Assembly (NCBI GenBank): GCA_024867545.1
Contig: JANFNE010000053.1
Span: 1-64,000 of the forward strand
Direction of reading: 5' to 3'
From: Phytopythium helicoides
Lineage: Eukaryota > Oomycota > Peronosporomycetes > Pythiales > Pythiaceae
Length of the DNA: 64,000 nt
Positions within the stretch are counted from its first letter, which is position 1; every line of letters starts with the position of its first letter. Under the pieces are notes generated by a model. It was not told where the DNA came from. It did not search any database and saw nothing but the letters and a program-made list of their open reading frames with translations. Shown here piece after piece: positions 47,087 through 56,671 of this stretch. Made by a program: the position numbers and the translations under genes.

Positions 47087-48556
47087 ATGATGCAGTCGTT
47101 CAAGGCGAGGGCGGATGCCCCAAGCAAGACAGAGTTCTTCGGTTGGAGCCCTTCGCCTCCGAAAGCTGCTGCTCGAGGAGATAACCAGAGCACCAACGAC
47201 AGGAAAAACCACGATCAAAAGGAGCCCGATCCCTACAATTTCGATAGCTTCACGATTGCAGCGGTGCAAAAGCGAGATCGGTCGCAGAAGCCACGAAATA
47301 CCATTTCTCGGCGAGGAAACGAGCATGCCAAAGGAGAAAAGAAGACACATGATGGGGCTGCTAGCAAAATAGCGAGGTCCGTGGCTCTTCTCGACAACGA
47401 CGACCCAGCGCTTTTTTCGCCCGCTACTTTTGACGCGCAATATCAGCAGCTACAGCTTCAAGAGCGAAGGAACCGAGGGAGCGCGCACAGCTCTTCCATC
47501 TCGTCAAGCACCGGTAGCTCCGGCGCAACACCCACCGACCAGAGCAGCTTCTTCGCGAATAGTGCGGCATTTCTGGCAGCTACACTCGCGAATCTTGAGA
47601 CCGATCGAGTAGCCCCAGTGCCTCCGTCGACGTCACGAAAACGCTCAGCGGTTCTCGAGAGCGGTTGGTTGGAAAAACGCCGCGGACTTGTGCTCAAGAG
47701 ATGGCGACCCTACTTCTGTGTCTTCAAAGATGACGACAGTTTGTACTTGTACGCAAGCGAAGATACCGTCAATGGACGTCTGGAGCACCGCTTTACCGTC
47801 TTGAAGGTGCTGCTGACTGACAAGAACGACTCTTTTCACATAATTGCGGTAGACGCCGAGGGTTCTGCCAGGCGAGACGAGTTTCGCGCTAGCGTGTCGG
47901 TTGACTGGCAGCGGTGGTTTCTCGTGTTTAGGCGCTTTTTCGACGAGGATTCGCTTCACGAAGCACTGCTTCGCAAACCAGAACTACTGCTACTTACTTC
48001 GCCTTCACGCTCGCCACCCCCGTTTTCTGCCTCGGATGGGTCGCCCAAGAGCTGTGGAAGCTTTGAGGAGACTGGAAAAAATCTCAAGCGTAGTGAACTC
48101 GAGGGTGCAGACCAGAACGATGTTCATGAAAGCAATCGCCGAGGATCAGGTGACGTCAACGCAAGCGATCGGAATGCTGGGACTCGACCTTCCAAACCAC
48201 TGACAACTCGGGCATCCATGGCTTGGGCTCGAGTTGAGCCTCTTCCAAACCTTAACGGCTTGACTCTCGAGAGCAGACCAAAAACGAGGAGCTTTAGCTC
48301 TGCTGACGGAGTGGGCTGGCAGAAGCCTAGTAGAGATTCGCTGGATGCTCCAGTCGACGAACTTCGGTCAACCATGTCTCTTTACTCTTCTGCTTCGACG
48401 GTCAGTGTAAATCAAAGCAGGTCCGCCAACCGCATTGACCCTGCTACGGCGAGAGTCTCTGTCGGCTGGACAAGGGACCTCGACACCGACCAAATCTCGC
48501 CAGACTTCCACAAGTCCAACACACTGCAGAGCTCCGTGGGATGGAGCCCGTACTGA
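47087..48556 (+). CDS. PH-domain protein with repeated GW motifs
   Basis: 489 residues. One pleckstrin-homology domain at about 190-290, starting SGWLEKRRGLVLKRWRPYFCVF (strands 1-2 with the basic loop) and ending in the C-terminal helix with its conserved Trp (VDWQRWFLVFRRF). PH domains bind phosphoinositides or proteins at membranes. Both flanks are Ser-rich and disordered. A short (F/V)GW motif recurs: FFGWSPSP near the N-terminus, GVGWQKP, SVGWTRD and the terminal SVGWSPY, with a related ASMAWAR. No catalytic domain is visible, so an adaptor role is likely. Uninterrupted frame. Confidence 0.8.
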   Translation: MMQSFKARADAPSKTEFFGWSPSPPKAAARGDNQSTNDRKNHDQKEPDPYNFDSFTIAAVQKRDRSQKPRNTISRRGNEHAKGEKKTHDGAASKIARSVALLDNDDPALFSPATFDAQYQQLQLQERRNRGSAHSSSISSSTGSSGATPTDQSSFFANSAAFLAATLANLETDRVAPVPPSTSRKRSAVLESGWLEKRRGLVLKRWRPYFCVFKDDDSLYLYASEDTVNGRLEHRFTVLKVLLTDKNDSFHIIAVDAEGSARRDEFRASVSVDWQRWFLVFRRFFDEDSLHEALLRKPELLLLTSPSRSPPPFSASDGSPKSCGSFEETGKNLKRSELEGADQNDVHESNRRGSGDVNASDRNAGTRPSKPLTTRASMAWARVEPLPNLNGLTLESRPKTRSFSSADGVGWQKPSRDSLDAPVDELRSTMSLYSSASTVSVNQSRSANRIDPATARVSVGWTRDLDTDQISPDFHKSNTLQSSVGWSPY

Positions 48557-48738
48557 CGCCTTGGCTAAGGTTGGTAACTGCTTTTTTGGGGGTTTGAAGC
48601 TTCGTGCAAACTACCATGTATGAACGATTGAGTGAGTAGCTTGGCGCTGTGTTTGTTGGTCTGAGGATCTATTAGTTTGGTTAAATTGAAGTTGTGGCTG
48701 TTCTTGAGCCAACACCTTCCGCGCTAGAGTAGCGCGAC

Positions 48739-49344
48739 TTACTTGGCCTCGTTGACGGCCTCGAAGTACTCAAGCGAGCCCTTCACGTCCGGCTTCATGG
48801 CCTTCTTGCCCTTCTTCCAGCCAGCAGGGCACACCTCGCCGTGCTCATCCGTGTACTGGAAGGCCTCGACAAGGCGGAAGATCTCGTCCACGTTGCGGCC
48901 GACCGGCAGGTCGTTGACCGTGGCCTGGCGGAGGATGCCCTTGTCGTCGATGATGAAGGCACCGCGAAGAGCGCAGCCAGCGTCCTCGCCCGACTCAATC
49001 AGCACGCCGTACTTGCGAGCAATCTCCTTGCTGAAGTCGGCGATGATGGGGATGTCCATGTCACCAAGTCCACCACGCTTGCGAGGGGTGTTGATCCACG
49101 CAAGGTGCGAGAACTGAGAGTCCGTCGAGGCACCGAGCACCTCGCAGCCGATCTCACGGAAAGCAGCAGCCTTCTCGCTGAAGGCGATGATCTCCGTGGG
49201 GCAGACGAACGTGAAGTCCATCGGGTAGAAGAAGAGCACGACGTACTTGCCCTTGTAGTCCGAGAGCGAGACGGTCTTGAACTCGCCATTGACGACGGCC
49301 GTGGCCGTGAATTCGGGGGCGGGAGCACGGATCTGGGGAGCCAT
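48739..49344 (-). CDS. Typical 2-Cys peroxiredoxin, tandem copy A
   Basis: 201 residues, from [12 protein letters not shown] to EAVNEAK. Peroxidatic Cys in DFTFVCPTE, resolving Cys in [12 protein letters not shown] and C-terminal YF motifs present. A longer in-frame start at 49593 was rejected because the predicted transcription start (49394) falls inside that extension. It has no NLS-like tail. Nearly identical to the copy at 50073-50675 in the same orientation, 728 bp away. Confidence 0.95.
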   Translation of the reverse strand: MAPQIRAPAPEFTATAVVNGEFKTVSLSDYKGKYVVLFFYPMDFTFVCPTEIIAFSEKAAAFREIGCEVLGASTDSQFSHLAWINTPRKRGGLGDMDIPIIADFSKEIARKYGVLIESGEDAGCALRGAFIIDDKGILRQATVNDLPVGRNVDEIFRLVEAFQYTDEHGEVCPAGWKKGKKAMKPDVKGSLEYFEAVNEAK

Positions 49345-49383
49345 TGGGCTTGGAGAGGGCTTTGAGGTGGGCTGGAGACGGCT

Positions 49384-49398
49384 AAATGCAGAATGAGC
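49384..49398 (-). promoter_or_regulatory. Oomycete core promoter (Inr plus flanking element)
   Basis: GCTCATTCTGCATTT matches the first 15 positions of the Phytophthora-type consensus GCTCATTYYNCAWTTT. Predicted start A at 49394, 50 nt upstream of the ATG. Confidence 0.7.
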
Positions 49399-50072
49399 GG
49401 AGACCGAAGGCCGTTGCGGCCGACGTGTCCGCCATGACAATGGGTGAGGTGGTCGTTGCGTCAGTAGAACGCAATGTGTAAGGTTATCGTATATAAAAGG
49501 ATATCTACATACAAACATCCAAGAGAAGGAACGTTTCTGGCGGATGTGAAGGCGAGAGATATCAACTGATGGAGGAAAGGTGGGACGCGTCATTCAGGAT
49601 CGATTTTGGCACACGACCCTGTCAAAATAGATATTCTGGAACGACGCGCGCTGATTGGGTGGAGGCGGAGGTACCGCGTGCTGATTGGGTGGGCTGTCCG
49701 ACCTTGACCAACCTTGACCATCACTCCGTGATGGCGATGACACGCATGGCGTCGAAGCGGATTGGCCTGACACGCATGGCAATGCCACGCATGCCGATGC
49801 GAGTGATTGCAGTTTGTGCATCGAAGGGTAGGACGTCGTCCGCTGCTTGGCGTCCAACCGTTCCTTCAGGCAGATTCAGCACTCGTCGATGACGCTCCGC
49901 AGCGTTGTCTGGTGATGAAAAGGCGTTCCTGGGCTACATGAGCTGACAATCAAGGATGCTAGATTCATTGTGAACGATGCAAGTATATTATGGCCCTGGT
50001 CGTCGCTACGACCCTAGCTGCGGGTGCGAACGGCTGTCAATGACGCGCATATGCTGCCGACACGACTAGTGA
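49399..50072. other. Intergenic region between the tandem peroxiredoxins
   Basis: No gene. It contains two GCTGATTGGGTGG copies (about 49648 and 49679), each a reversed CCAAT box for the downstream minus-strand gene, another ATTGG near 49760, and several short CACGCATGGC repeats (49740-49795). Confidence 0.5.
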
Positions 50073-50675
50073 TCAGTTGCCGTTGGCAGTCTCGAAGTAC
50101 TCGAGTGAGCCCTTCACGTCCGGCTTCATGGCCTTCTTGCCCTTCTTCCAGCCAGCAGGGCACACTTCGCCGTGCTCATCCGTGTACTGGAAGGCCTCGA
50201 CAAGGCGGAAGATCTCGTCCACGTTGCGGCCGACCTGCGTGTCGTTCACGGTCACCTGGCGGAGGACTGCCCTTGCCGTCGATGATGAATACGCCACGCA
50301 GTGCGCAGCCAGCGTCTCGCCCGACTCAATCAGCACGCCGTACTTGCGAGCAATCTCCTTGCTGAAGTCGGCGATGATGGGAATATCCATCTCTCCCAGG
50401 CCGCCACGCTTGCGAGGGGTGTTGATCCACGCAAGGTGCGAGAACTGAGAGTCCGTTGACGCGCCAAGTACTTCACACCCGATCTCACGGAAAGCGGCAG
50501 CCTTCTCGCTGAAGGCGATGATCTCCGTGGGGCAGACGAACGTGAAGTCCATGGGCCAGAAGAAGAGCACGACATACTTTCCCTTGTAGTCCGAGAGCGA
50601 GACGGTCTTGAACTCGCCATTGACGACGGCCGTGGCCGTGAATTCGGGGGCGGGAGCGCGGATCTGGGGAGCCAT
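50073..50675 (-). CDS. Typical 2-Cys peroxiredoxin, tandem copy B, with a shifted internal segment
   Basis: 200 codons, nearly identical to the copy at 48739-49344 and with the same catalytic motifs. Between about 50268 and 50314 a one-base deletion and a one-base insertion put some 16-20 codons out of frame (the ORF reads [18 protein letters not shown] where copy A reads [18 protein letters not shown]). The alternative frame still encodes the conserved segment, so a sequencing error is the likely cause. If real, the beta-strand region around FIIDDKG would be scrambled and the enzyme probably inactive. The last residues (ETANGN) differ from copy A. Confidence 0.88.
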   Translation of the reverse strand: MAPQIRAPAPEFTATAVVNGEFKTVSLSDYKGKYVVLFFWPMDFTFVCPTEIIAFSEKAAAFREIGCEVLGASTDSQFSHLAWINTPRKRGGLGEMDIPIIADFSKEIARKYGVLIESGETLAAHCVAYSSSTARAVLRQVTVNDTQVGRNVDEIFRLVEAFQYTDEHGEVCPAGWKKGKKAMKPDVKGSLEYFETANGN

Positions 50676-50722
50676 TGGCGATAAAAAGAGTTGAGAATTT
50701 CTTGATGTGCTCGTGACGATGC

Positions 50723-50738
50723 AGATTCGAGAATGAGC
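50723..50738 (-). promoter_or_regulatory. Initiator element of peroxiredoxin copy B
   Basis: GCTCATTCTCGAATCT begins with the same GCTCATTCT as copy A but has a diverged flanking part; predicted start A at 50734, 59 nt before the ATG. Confidence 0.55.
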
Positions 50739-51186
50739 AGTCGCTTGCCGGTCTTAGCCTCTGGACGAGAACGAGGCCGGACATGGGCTATCGGCTTGTC
50801 GCTGGCGCGTGCAAAACGTGTGGCTCGGCACACGTCGCTCAGAGAGTCTCATGTCCGCCCCCGAGCCTCAGTAAACCTTCACTCTCATCGCGATAGTCGT
50901 TGAACGACGATGAACGAACGCTGAAAGCGAGGTGATGGAGCAAAGCTGAAGCTGAAGCGAGCCCAAGCAGCCCAGCTGACACTGCTGCTCACACGTCGCA
51001 GCACCCAGGGTACGACATGGATTATCCGGAAAGAGTATGCGTATAAAAGCACACCTTCCGGAAAATCGGTGGATATTTTATACTACTATACGACAATGAA
51101 ATATTTTTCAGCTCCATTTTTTATTTCCGTCCATCGATTTCGCCACTCGCGCTCGACACAAGGCTCAGCTCCACGCCTCCCACGCG
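50739..51186. other. Intergenic region with TCCGGAAA pair around a TATA-like box
   Basis: TCCGGAAA occurs at 51025-51032 and 51057-51064 (the second inside a TTCCGGAA palindrome), bracketing TATAAAAG at 51042-51049. No gene starts downstream on +. The remainder is featureless and AT-rich at 51065-51130. Confidence 0.4.
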
Positions 51187-51400
51187 TTACTGGTGGTCGT
51201 CGCGGTGCTTCTGGAACTTGTGGGTCTACTCACCGCCCTCCTCGTTGATCCCCTCGAGCGTTACGAGCTCCAGCAGGATGTGGCGGCACATCTGGCGCTC
51301 AGCAGCGAGAGTGGGTGTCGGGTCTCGACCTCGCCCTCGCTGATTTCCGTTGACACGATGGCGTCGCTGTACTGCTTGTTCTTCCGCCACAAGATGCGCC
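51187..51400 (-). pseudogene. Possible gene relic
   Basis: On the minus strand the peptide RQMCRHILLELVTLEGINEEGGE is followed by an in-frame TAG and then THKFQKHRDDHQ and a TAA at 51187-51189. Upstream, another frame reads RKNKQYSDAIVSTEISEGEVETRHPLSLLSA. The segments look protein-like but are broken. I do not recognise the parent gene. Confidence 0.3.
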
Positions 51401-51683
51401 TCATTGGGCAGGCTCTCGGCTATCTTTTGACATTTTCGTCGCCTACGCAGTATTGATCGATAGGACGCTAGATCGCGTGATGTTGTGCGCTTAGCCCTCG
51501 TGCAACGACTCTCTCGTAGCTGATAGTCACAGACATATTGCCCAGTTGAGGCACGAGGTCAAATGTAGCTGCGGTAGCGAAAACCCAGCACAACCTGACC
51601 AGTTAGTCAGGTAAGCACCTCGTACTCCTGCATATTCCATGTCTAGCAGCATGTCTACTGGGATTCTTCTCCTAAATGCTAGT

Positions 51684-53452
51684 CTATTCCGACTTCTTCT
51701 CCTTCTCCGCATAGATCAGCGCAAGCGACTTTTTGTTGACCTTACCCATGGCGTTCTTCGGGATCTCTTGCACGAAAAAGTACTTTCGAGGCAAGCGGTA
51801 GCTGGCCAGGTGCTCGCGCATGAAATCCTTGAGAGGAGGCGAGAACGACTCGGCGGTGTAGCTCTCCGGGTCTCCACTTACGCGAACAACTGCCGACACA
51901 ATCTGCCCCCATGTTTCGTCCGGCAGTCCAAACACAGCGCATTCAGCAACCTCTGGGTGAGCGAGCAGAGCTCGCTCCACATCCAGCGCCGAGATCTTGT
52001 AGCCTGCGCTCTTGAGAATGTCTGCGCTTGCTCGGCCACGAATGCGGAAACTCTGCAGTTCGTTGCTGAATTGGACAATGTCACCCGTCTTGAACCATCC
52101 TTCAGCATCGAACTCCTTGGCAGTGGCCTCGGGTTTGTTCCAGTACTCGTGGAAGACAGGTGGGTCCCTTGACTCGCAGCTCGCCTTCCTGCTCCGTCTG
52201 GCGCGGAATTTCCTTCTCAGTGTCTGGGTCAACGAGTCTCACCGAGACACTAGAGAAGGGCTGGCCAACATAGCCCATGTGGCGCTCGCCATGCAGCGGG
52301 TTGGTTAGGACCATACCAAGCTCCGTCATGCCGTAGCGCTCGAGCAGACGCAGACCAGTACGCTCTTCCCAACGACTCAGGATCGACACTGGACACGCCA
52401 TTGAGCCACTGATGGCAACGCGAAGACCACGAGCTCCTTCAATCGCCTTGGCCACTTGAGCGAGCTGGTCGGCATCACCAGACCCCTTTGCACGCGCCTC
52501 CATGTCGTCCAGCGCCTCCAGCAACTTCATGTAGACGGTGGGTACAGCCATAAACATGGTGACGGGACGGGCAGAACTCGCCGAGGCTCCGAGCTTGGAC
52601 CAGATGAGCTGCGTGCTGGCAGACGCCAAAAACTCGACCTGAGCCGCCAACGTACATGGTGCACAGCAACTTGTTGAGGATGCCGTGGACGTGGTGCAGC
52701 GGCAAGAAGTGCAGCAGGTGGTCGTTCTCGGTCATCTCCCATGCTGAGACGATGTCGTGGATCTGCGCGGTGAGCCCCGCGTGAGTCGTGACGACACCCT
52801 TGGGTCTTCCAGTCGTGCCGCTCGTGTAGATCATGTACGCTCCCGACTTTTCGTGGTCGTTGGTCTCGACCCACTGACGCAGGTCCGCCTCCATCTGCGG
52901 CTCAAGCGCGCTCTTGCCAGGATTTGCAGTGATCTCATGCGTCTTGATAGGCACTTCAAGTCTCTCCGTGATACCTGCAACGTACTCCGCGAGCTTGGAC
53001 TCGCTGTCCGCCACGTACGACTCGCTCGCAATGAGCAGTGACGCGCCCGAGTCCGTCACGATGTAGTCGAGCTCGTCGCTCGGGTGAGCAGGGTGCAGCG
53101 GGACTGCAATGGCTCCGGCAAGCCACACGCCCCACTGGATGGCGAGGTACGCCGGTCCTCTTGCTCCCAGGAAGGCCACGCGGGGCTGGCGGTCATCCTT
53201 GCTCTTGACCAGCGGCCGAATGTCGTCCCGAACGCGGAACGCCTCGTGCACAATGTCGGCGTACGTCCAATTGGCACTGGGCGAGACCACAGCGGTGGAC
53301 GCGGCGTGCTTGCCCACCGTATCGAACAAGTGCGGAGCCACGAGCGAGTTGCTGTCGGGCATGCTTGTCAATAGCTGGAAGGTGGTCTCCGGTGCGCTGG
53401 AGCTGATGCGGGCGCTTGGGGGCTGCTTGGGGAGTGAGACTGGGACACGCAT
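51684..53452 (-). CDS. ACSF3: ACSF3-like acyl-CoA synthetase (paralogue 2)
   Basis: Same architecture as the gene at 39619-41345: YTSGTTGRPKGVV, FLPLHHVHG, ERYGMTELGM, EYWNKPEATAKEF, EGWFKTGD, GRASADILKSAGYKISALDVE and PKNAMGKVNKKSL. Extra bases near 52643 (GGCTC-A-GGTCGAG) and 52158 (ACC-T-GTC) break the frame. N-terminus: MRVPVSLPKQPPSARISS at 53452, or MPDSNSLVAPHLF at 53362; neither is as clear a mitochondrial signal as in paralogue 1, so the location may differ. The upstream in-frame codons to 53545 (MWRLRNRSRSAAST) are basic and could extend a presequence. The ending AEKEKKSE differs from paralogue 1. Confidence 0.87.
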
Positions 53453-53877
53453 CAGCCGATCAGCCGATCGCCGCAGATGGGAGTGGCGGCGTGGACTGGG
53501 CGTGGTTGAAGCTGCTGAGCGGGACCTGTTGCGCAGCCGCCACACTCATCAGCGATCGAGTGCGGCGGCCTCGGCTATGATACGCGAGTGGCGGTGAGTT
53601 GGAGCTGGTGCAAGGCGCGGTGATCGTGGTCGTGAGATGGTGGACGGGATAACGGCACGATGCGGATAGCGGAGGTGGTGTGCAGGGCGGCGAGAGGCAG
53701 CAGACAACCACGAACGCCTTCATTAGTGTGTACATGTGAGAGAAAGGAGCATCTATGCGCACGCAGGAGGGGCGAGGCGACGGAGGCGGCGAGCAGCAGC
53801 GGGGAGCAGCAGCCGGCCGCGGGCAGCGACTGTGTCGAAAGGGAGAGCAGCAGCAGCGGCAGCAGAGCCGCCGCGCC
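53453..53877. other. Intergenic region
   Basis: 5' flank of the acyl-CoA synthetase and 3' flank of the Ras-like gene. A CAG/CGG-rich low-complexity stretch lies at about 53780-53875. No gene seen. Confidence 0.5.
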
Positions 53878-54928
53878 TCACAGGATGCTGCAGAGCGACG
53901 TCTTCTTGGGCTTGGGCACGCGCTTCCTCCGCACCTCGCGCACAAAGTTCTCAAAGACGGCCGTGACGTTGGCGCCTGTGAGCGCACTCGTCTCGATGTA
54001 GCGCGCGTTGTACGAGTGCGCTATCCGCCGGCCCTCCTCGGTGCTCACTTGGCACTTGCTCGGGTCCTGGTCCACCACGTCCTTCTTGTTGGCGACCAGG
54101 ATGATCGGCGGCAGTGGTCGGCGGCTCTCGTTGATCTGCAGGTGCAGGTCGAAGAACGGTTGCAGCTCCTGTCAACAATCGCAGCCCAGAGCTCGTTAGC
54201 GGAGCGTTCGTCACTGCCAACCGCGCCCTGACAAGCGAGGGTAGCCATGCAGTCCTTGACACGTACGTGGAGCGAGATGCGCGAGTCCATACTGTACACA
54301 AACACGTATCCGTCCTTGTCCATCATCCACTGTCCGCGCAGCGACTCAAAGTCCTGCGTAGCACACCCGTCATGAGCAGCCGCCCCCAGCAGCACGGGCC
54401 GCAATCCAAAGGCGCAACGCACGTCCTGTCCGGCCGTGTCTAGGATCTCGAGCATGCAGAGGCCGTCGTCGACCGTGATGGCCTTGCGGTACGCGTCCTC
54501 GATGGTCGGGTCCCAGTCCTTGACAAAGTAGTCGCGCACGAAGCGCAGCGTGAGCGCGCTCTTGCCGACGCCGCCCGAGCCGAGCACCGAGAGGTGGAAG
54601 GTCTCCTGTCCGCTGGCGTGGCCCAGCGCCTTGTAGAAGGCCTCGCCCTGCGAGATGTAGAGCGTGTCGTTGTTCTGCAGCTCGTCCACGTCCGAGATCT
54701 CGGCCCCGCTCGCCAGGAACACGCGCTTGGCGCGCACGCCCAGCTTCTTGCTCGCCGCCTTCTTGAGCCGCGCCAGGCTGTCGCGCGGCTTGAGGTTCAT
54801 CACCTGCGCCAAAAATCCGCCTCCACACGTAAGCGCGTGCGCTCTACGCGCCTGGATGGGCCACAGAGCCGCACCTTGCCCTCGGAGCCCGCCTCATTGC
54901 GGTAGATGAAGAGCCGCTTCTCGCTCAT
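53878..54928 (-). CDS. Ras-family GTPase with N-terminal doublecortin-like domain
   Basis: 270 residues from four exons; introns 54804-54874, 54354-54422 and 54169-54266 (71, 69 and 98 nt) keep the frame exactly. Residues 1 to about 75 (MSEKRLFIYRNEAGSEGK...VMNLKPRDSLARLKKAASKKLG...VFLASGAEISDVDELQNNDTLYISQGE) look like a doublecortin (DCX) or related ubiquitin-fold domain. The GTPase follows: G1 GSGGVGKSALT, switch I YFVKDWDPTIEDAY, G3 DTAGQD, G4 ANKKD, G5 ETSAL. The chain ends KPKKTSLCSIL, a polybasic CAAX box with terminal Leu, favouring geranylgeranylation and membrane anchoring. The Ras core is certain; a microtubule role from the DCX part is inference. Confidence 0.92.
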
Positions 54929-56671
54929 GACGGCCCGCGATCGCCTCGGAAGGGGGCCGGGGAAGCCGAGTGGACTTAAAATTATCGCGGGCCAGCGACC
55001 GTCGACCCATTGTGAAAGCGCGACAAGCAGCCAATCACCGACAAGCGGCAGATGCCGGCCAGGAACGGTTTAGAGACAGCATAAGGAGTTCGCTGGTGCA
55101 AAGACGGATTGACAGGTTTGTAGAGAAAGCGCGAGGTTTGTATGGCAAATGGCTCCATCTTTCGACTGGGTTGGTCCAGCTCGCCCACCGCCACCACCAA
55201 TGAGACCAACATGGATACACAATGCAAGCGGCCATGGGCGGTGGATCCTTGCCACCTCGAAGGGCTGTAGCCAAGTCGCGCGGCGCTGTCGAGCGAGCGT
55301 CGAGATCGTACAGAAACGCACCGAGCTCGAGCGAGGTCTATGGATTTCCGCGCAGCTCGACTTCAAGGGCTGCTAGGTGCCGTCGTGTAAAGGATCATGG
55401 TCCCACCGTTTCGCACGAACCTTGCACATGAGTGGACTCCATGCAGGCATGCAGGCTTGCGGTTGCCAACGAAAGGGACCGGCGGTCGTCTTCAAGGGCG
55501 GGAGAGAGCGGCCAGGAATCCGCGCCGAGGATTCACGATGGGCGGCGAGCGGATCCATCGCTCGCTCGTCTCCCCTGAGATAGATACACACCAACCAAAA
55601 AGTGTGCATGTATGTATATACGCTGCTTCTCGATGGACTCGAGTGTTCGTTTCGTCTCGATGCATGGACGACTCCGAGTCTCGAATGCAGTTGCGCGGAT
55701 CCACCGACTCGCGACATGGTCGGATACACCACCGCCAAATATCTGATCGGAGCGCTTTGAAGCTCGTGAGACGCTGCTGCAGCATTTGCTCAGTCACCAA
55801 AGATGGCATTGACACTGTCCGAGTGGCGATTACGGCGCCCGCGTGGCAGTGAACTGAACTGGCGACTTGCCGGCGGAAGCAGCACCGCGGTGGTGCCAAC
55901 ATTACTTTCTGCAGGTTCTGATTCCACTTTTGCGAAATGCTCGTTCCTCATTTGAAGAGACCAGCTTGAACCGGATATGCGTTTCCACGAGTATGCGATA
56001 TTTCGCTCGCGCTGAAACTCGGAGCGAATCAACCAACAACATCATTGCATGGCCGAGCTCAGCTTCGAGTTCGCTCGCGCCTCCTGAAGATTCCCGCAAG
56101 AGGCAGAGGCTCGATCGCGAATCAACGCGGCAAATGCACACAGAGCGGGACCTCGAGTCAGCCGCGCGGCGGAAGGCCGTGGTACCGCACGGCACTGGGG
56201 GAGATTGGCATCCAGCCCCACCACCGCCAGTGACGTCGCAGCGGGGAGGAGCTCGCCTTGGGGGGCGTGTCCTACGATCGTTCGTTTCGATTAGCCAGCT
56301 GCATCTTACCAACTCGTATTCTGTATCCGTTCATAAAGGTGTTCAATCATACAAAATTGCTATGAAATGATACAATCTCAAACATCAATTGAGGCATCCC
56401 CAACCCACTTCGTGTCTCTGTATTCTGTTTCGAACCGAACGCCGTGTGAGCGTAATCCCGCCCGAGCACCAACGCGCATACAGTGGGCCAGTCAAAATCT
56501 ACGGTACCGCCCCGCCGTAATCGCCACAGCATCGCGTCGCGCGCGTCTGTCGGAAGAAGCGCTCAGTACAGATTTGCCCTCGTTTCCCGCGGGTGTACCG
56601 TAGATTCCTCGGCCCAGCGAGGGTCGAATAAGCACTGGAAGGCGGCGGGTCGCACCTCGTTGCATGCCGAC
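54929..56671. other. Long intergenic region
   Basis: About 1.7 kb upstream of both the Ras-like (-) and phosphodiesterase (+) genes. Several 130-170-codon frames are open on both strands, but none has a recognisable domain, codon bias or splice structure, and I call none. Confidence 0.5.

Noticed and set aside
49345..49593. 83-residue N-terminal extension of peroxiredoxin copy A
   Set aside because: The predicted transcription start lies inside it and copy B has no equivalent.
51193..51456. 87-codon + strand ORF
   Set aside because: Antisense to better protein-like fragments; no start context beyond a distant TATA-like box.
55397..56370. Several 130-170-codon frames on both strands
   Set aside because: Mutually overlapping, no domain, no splice signals or codon bias to choose one.
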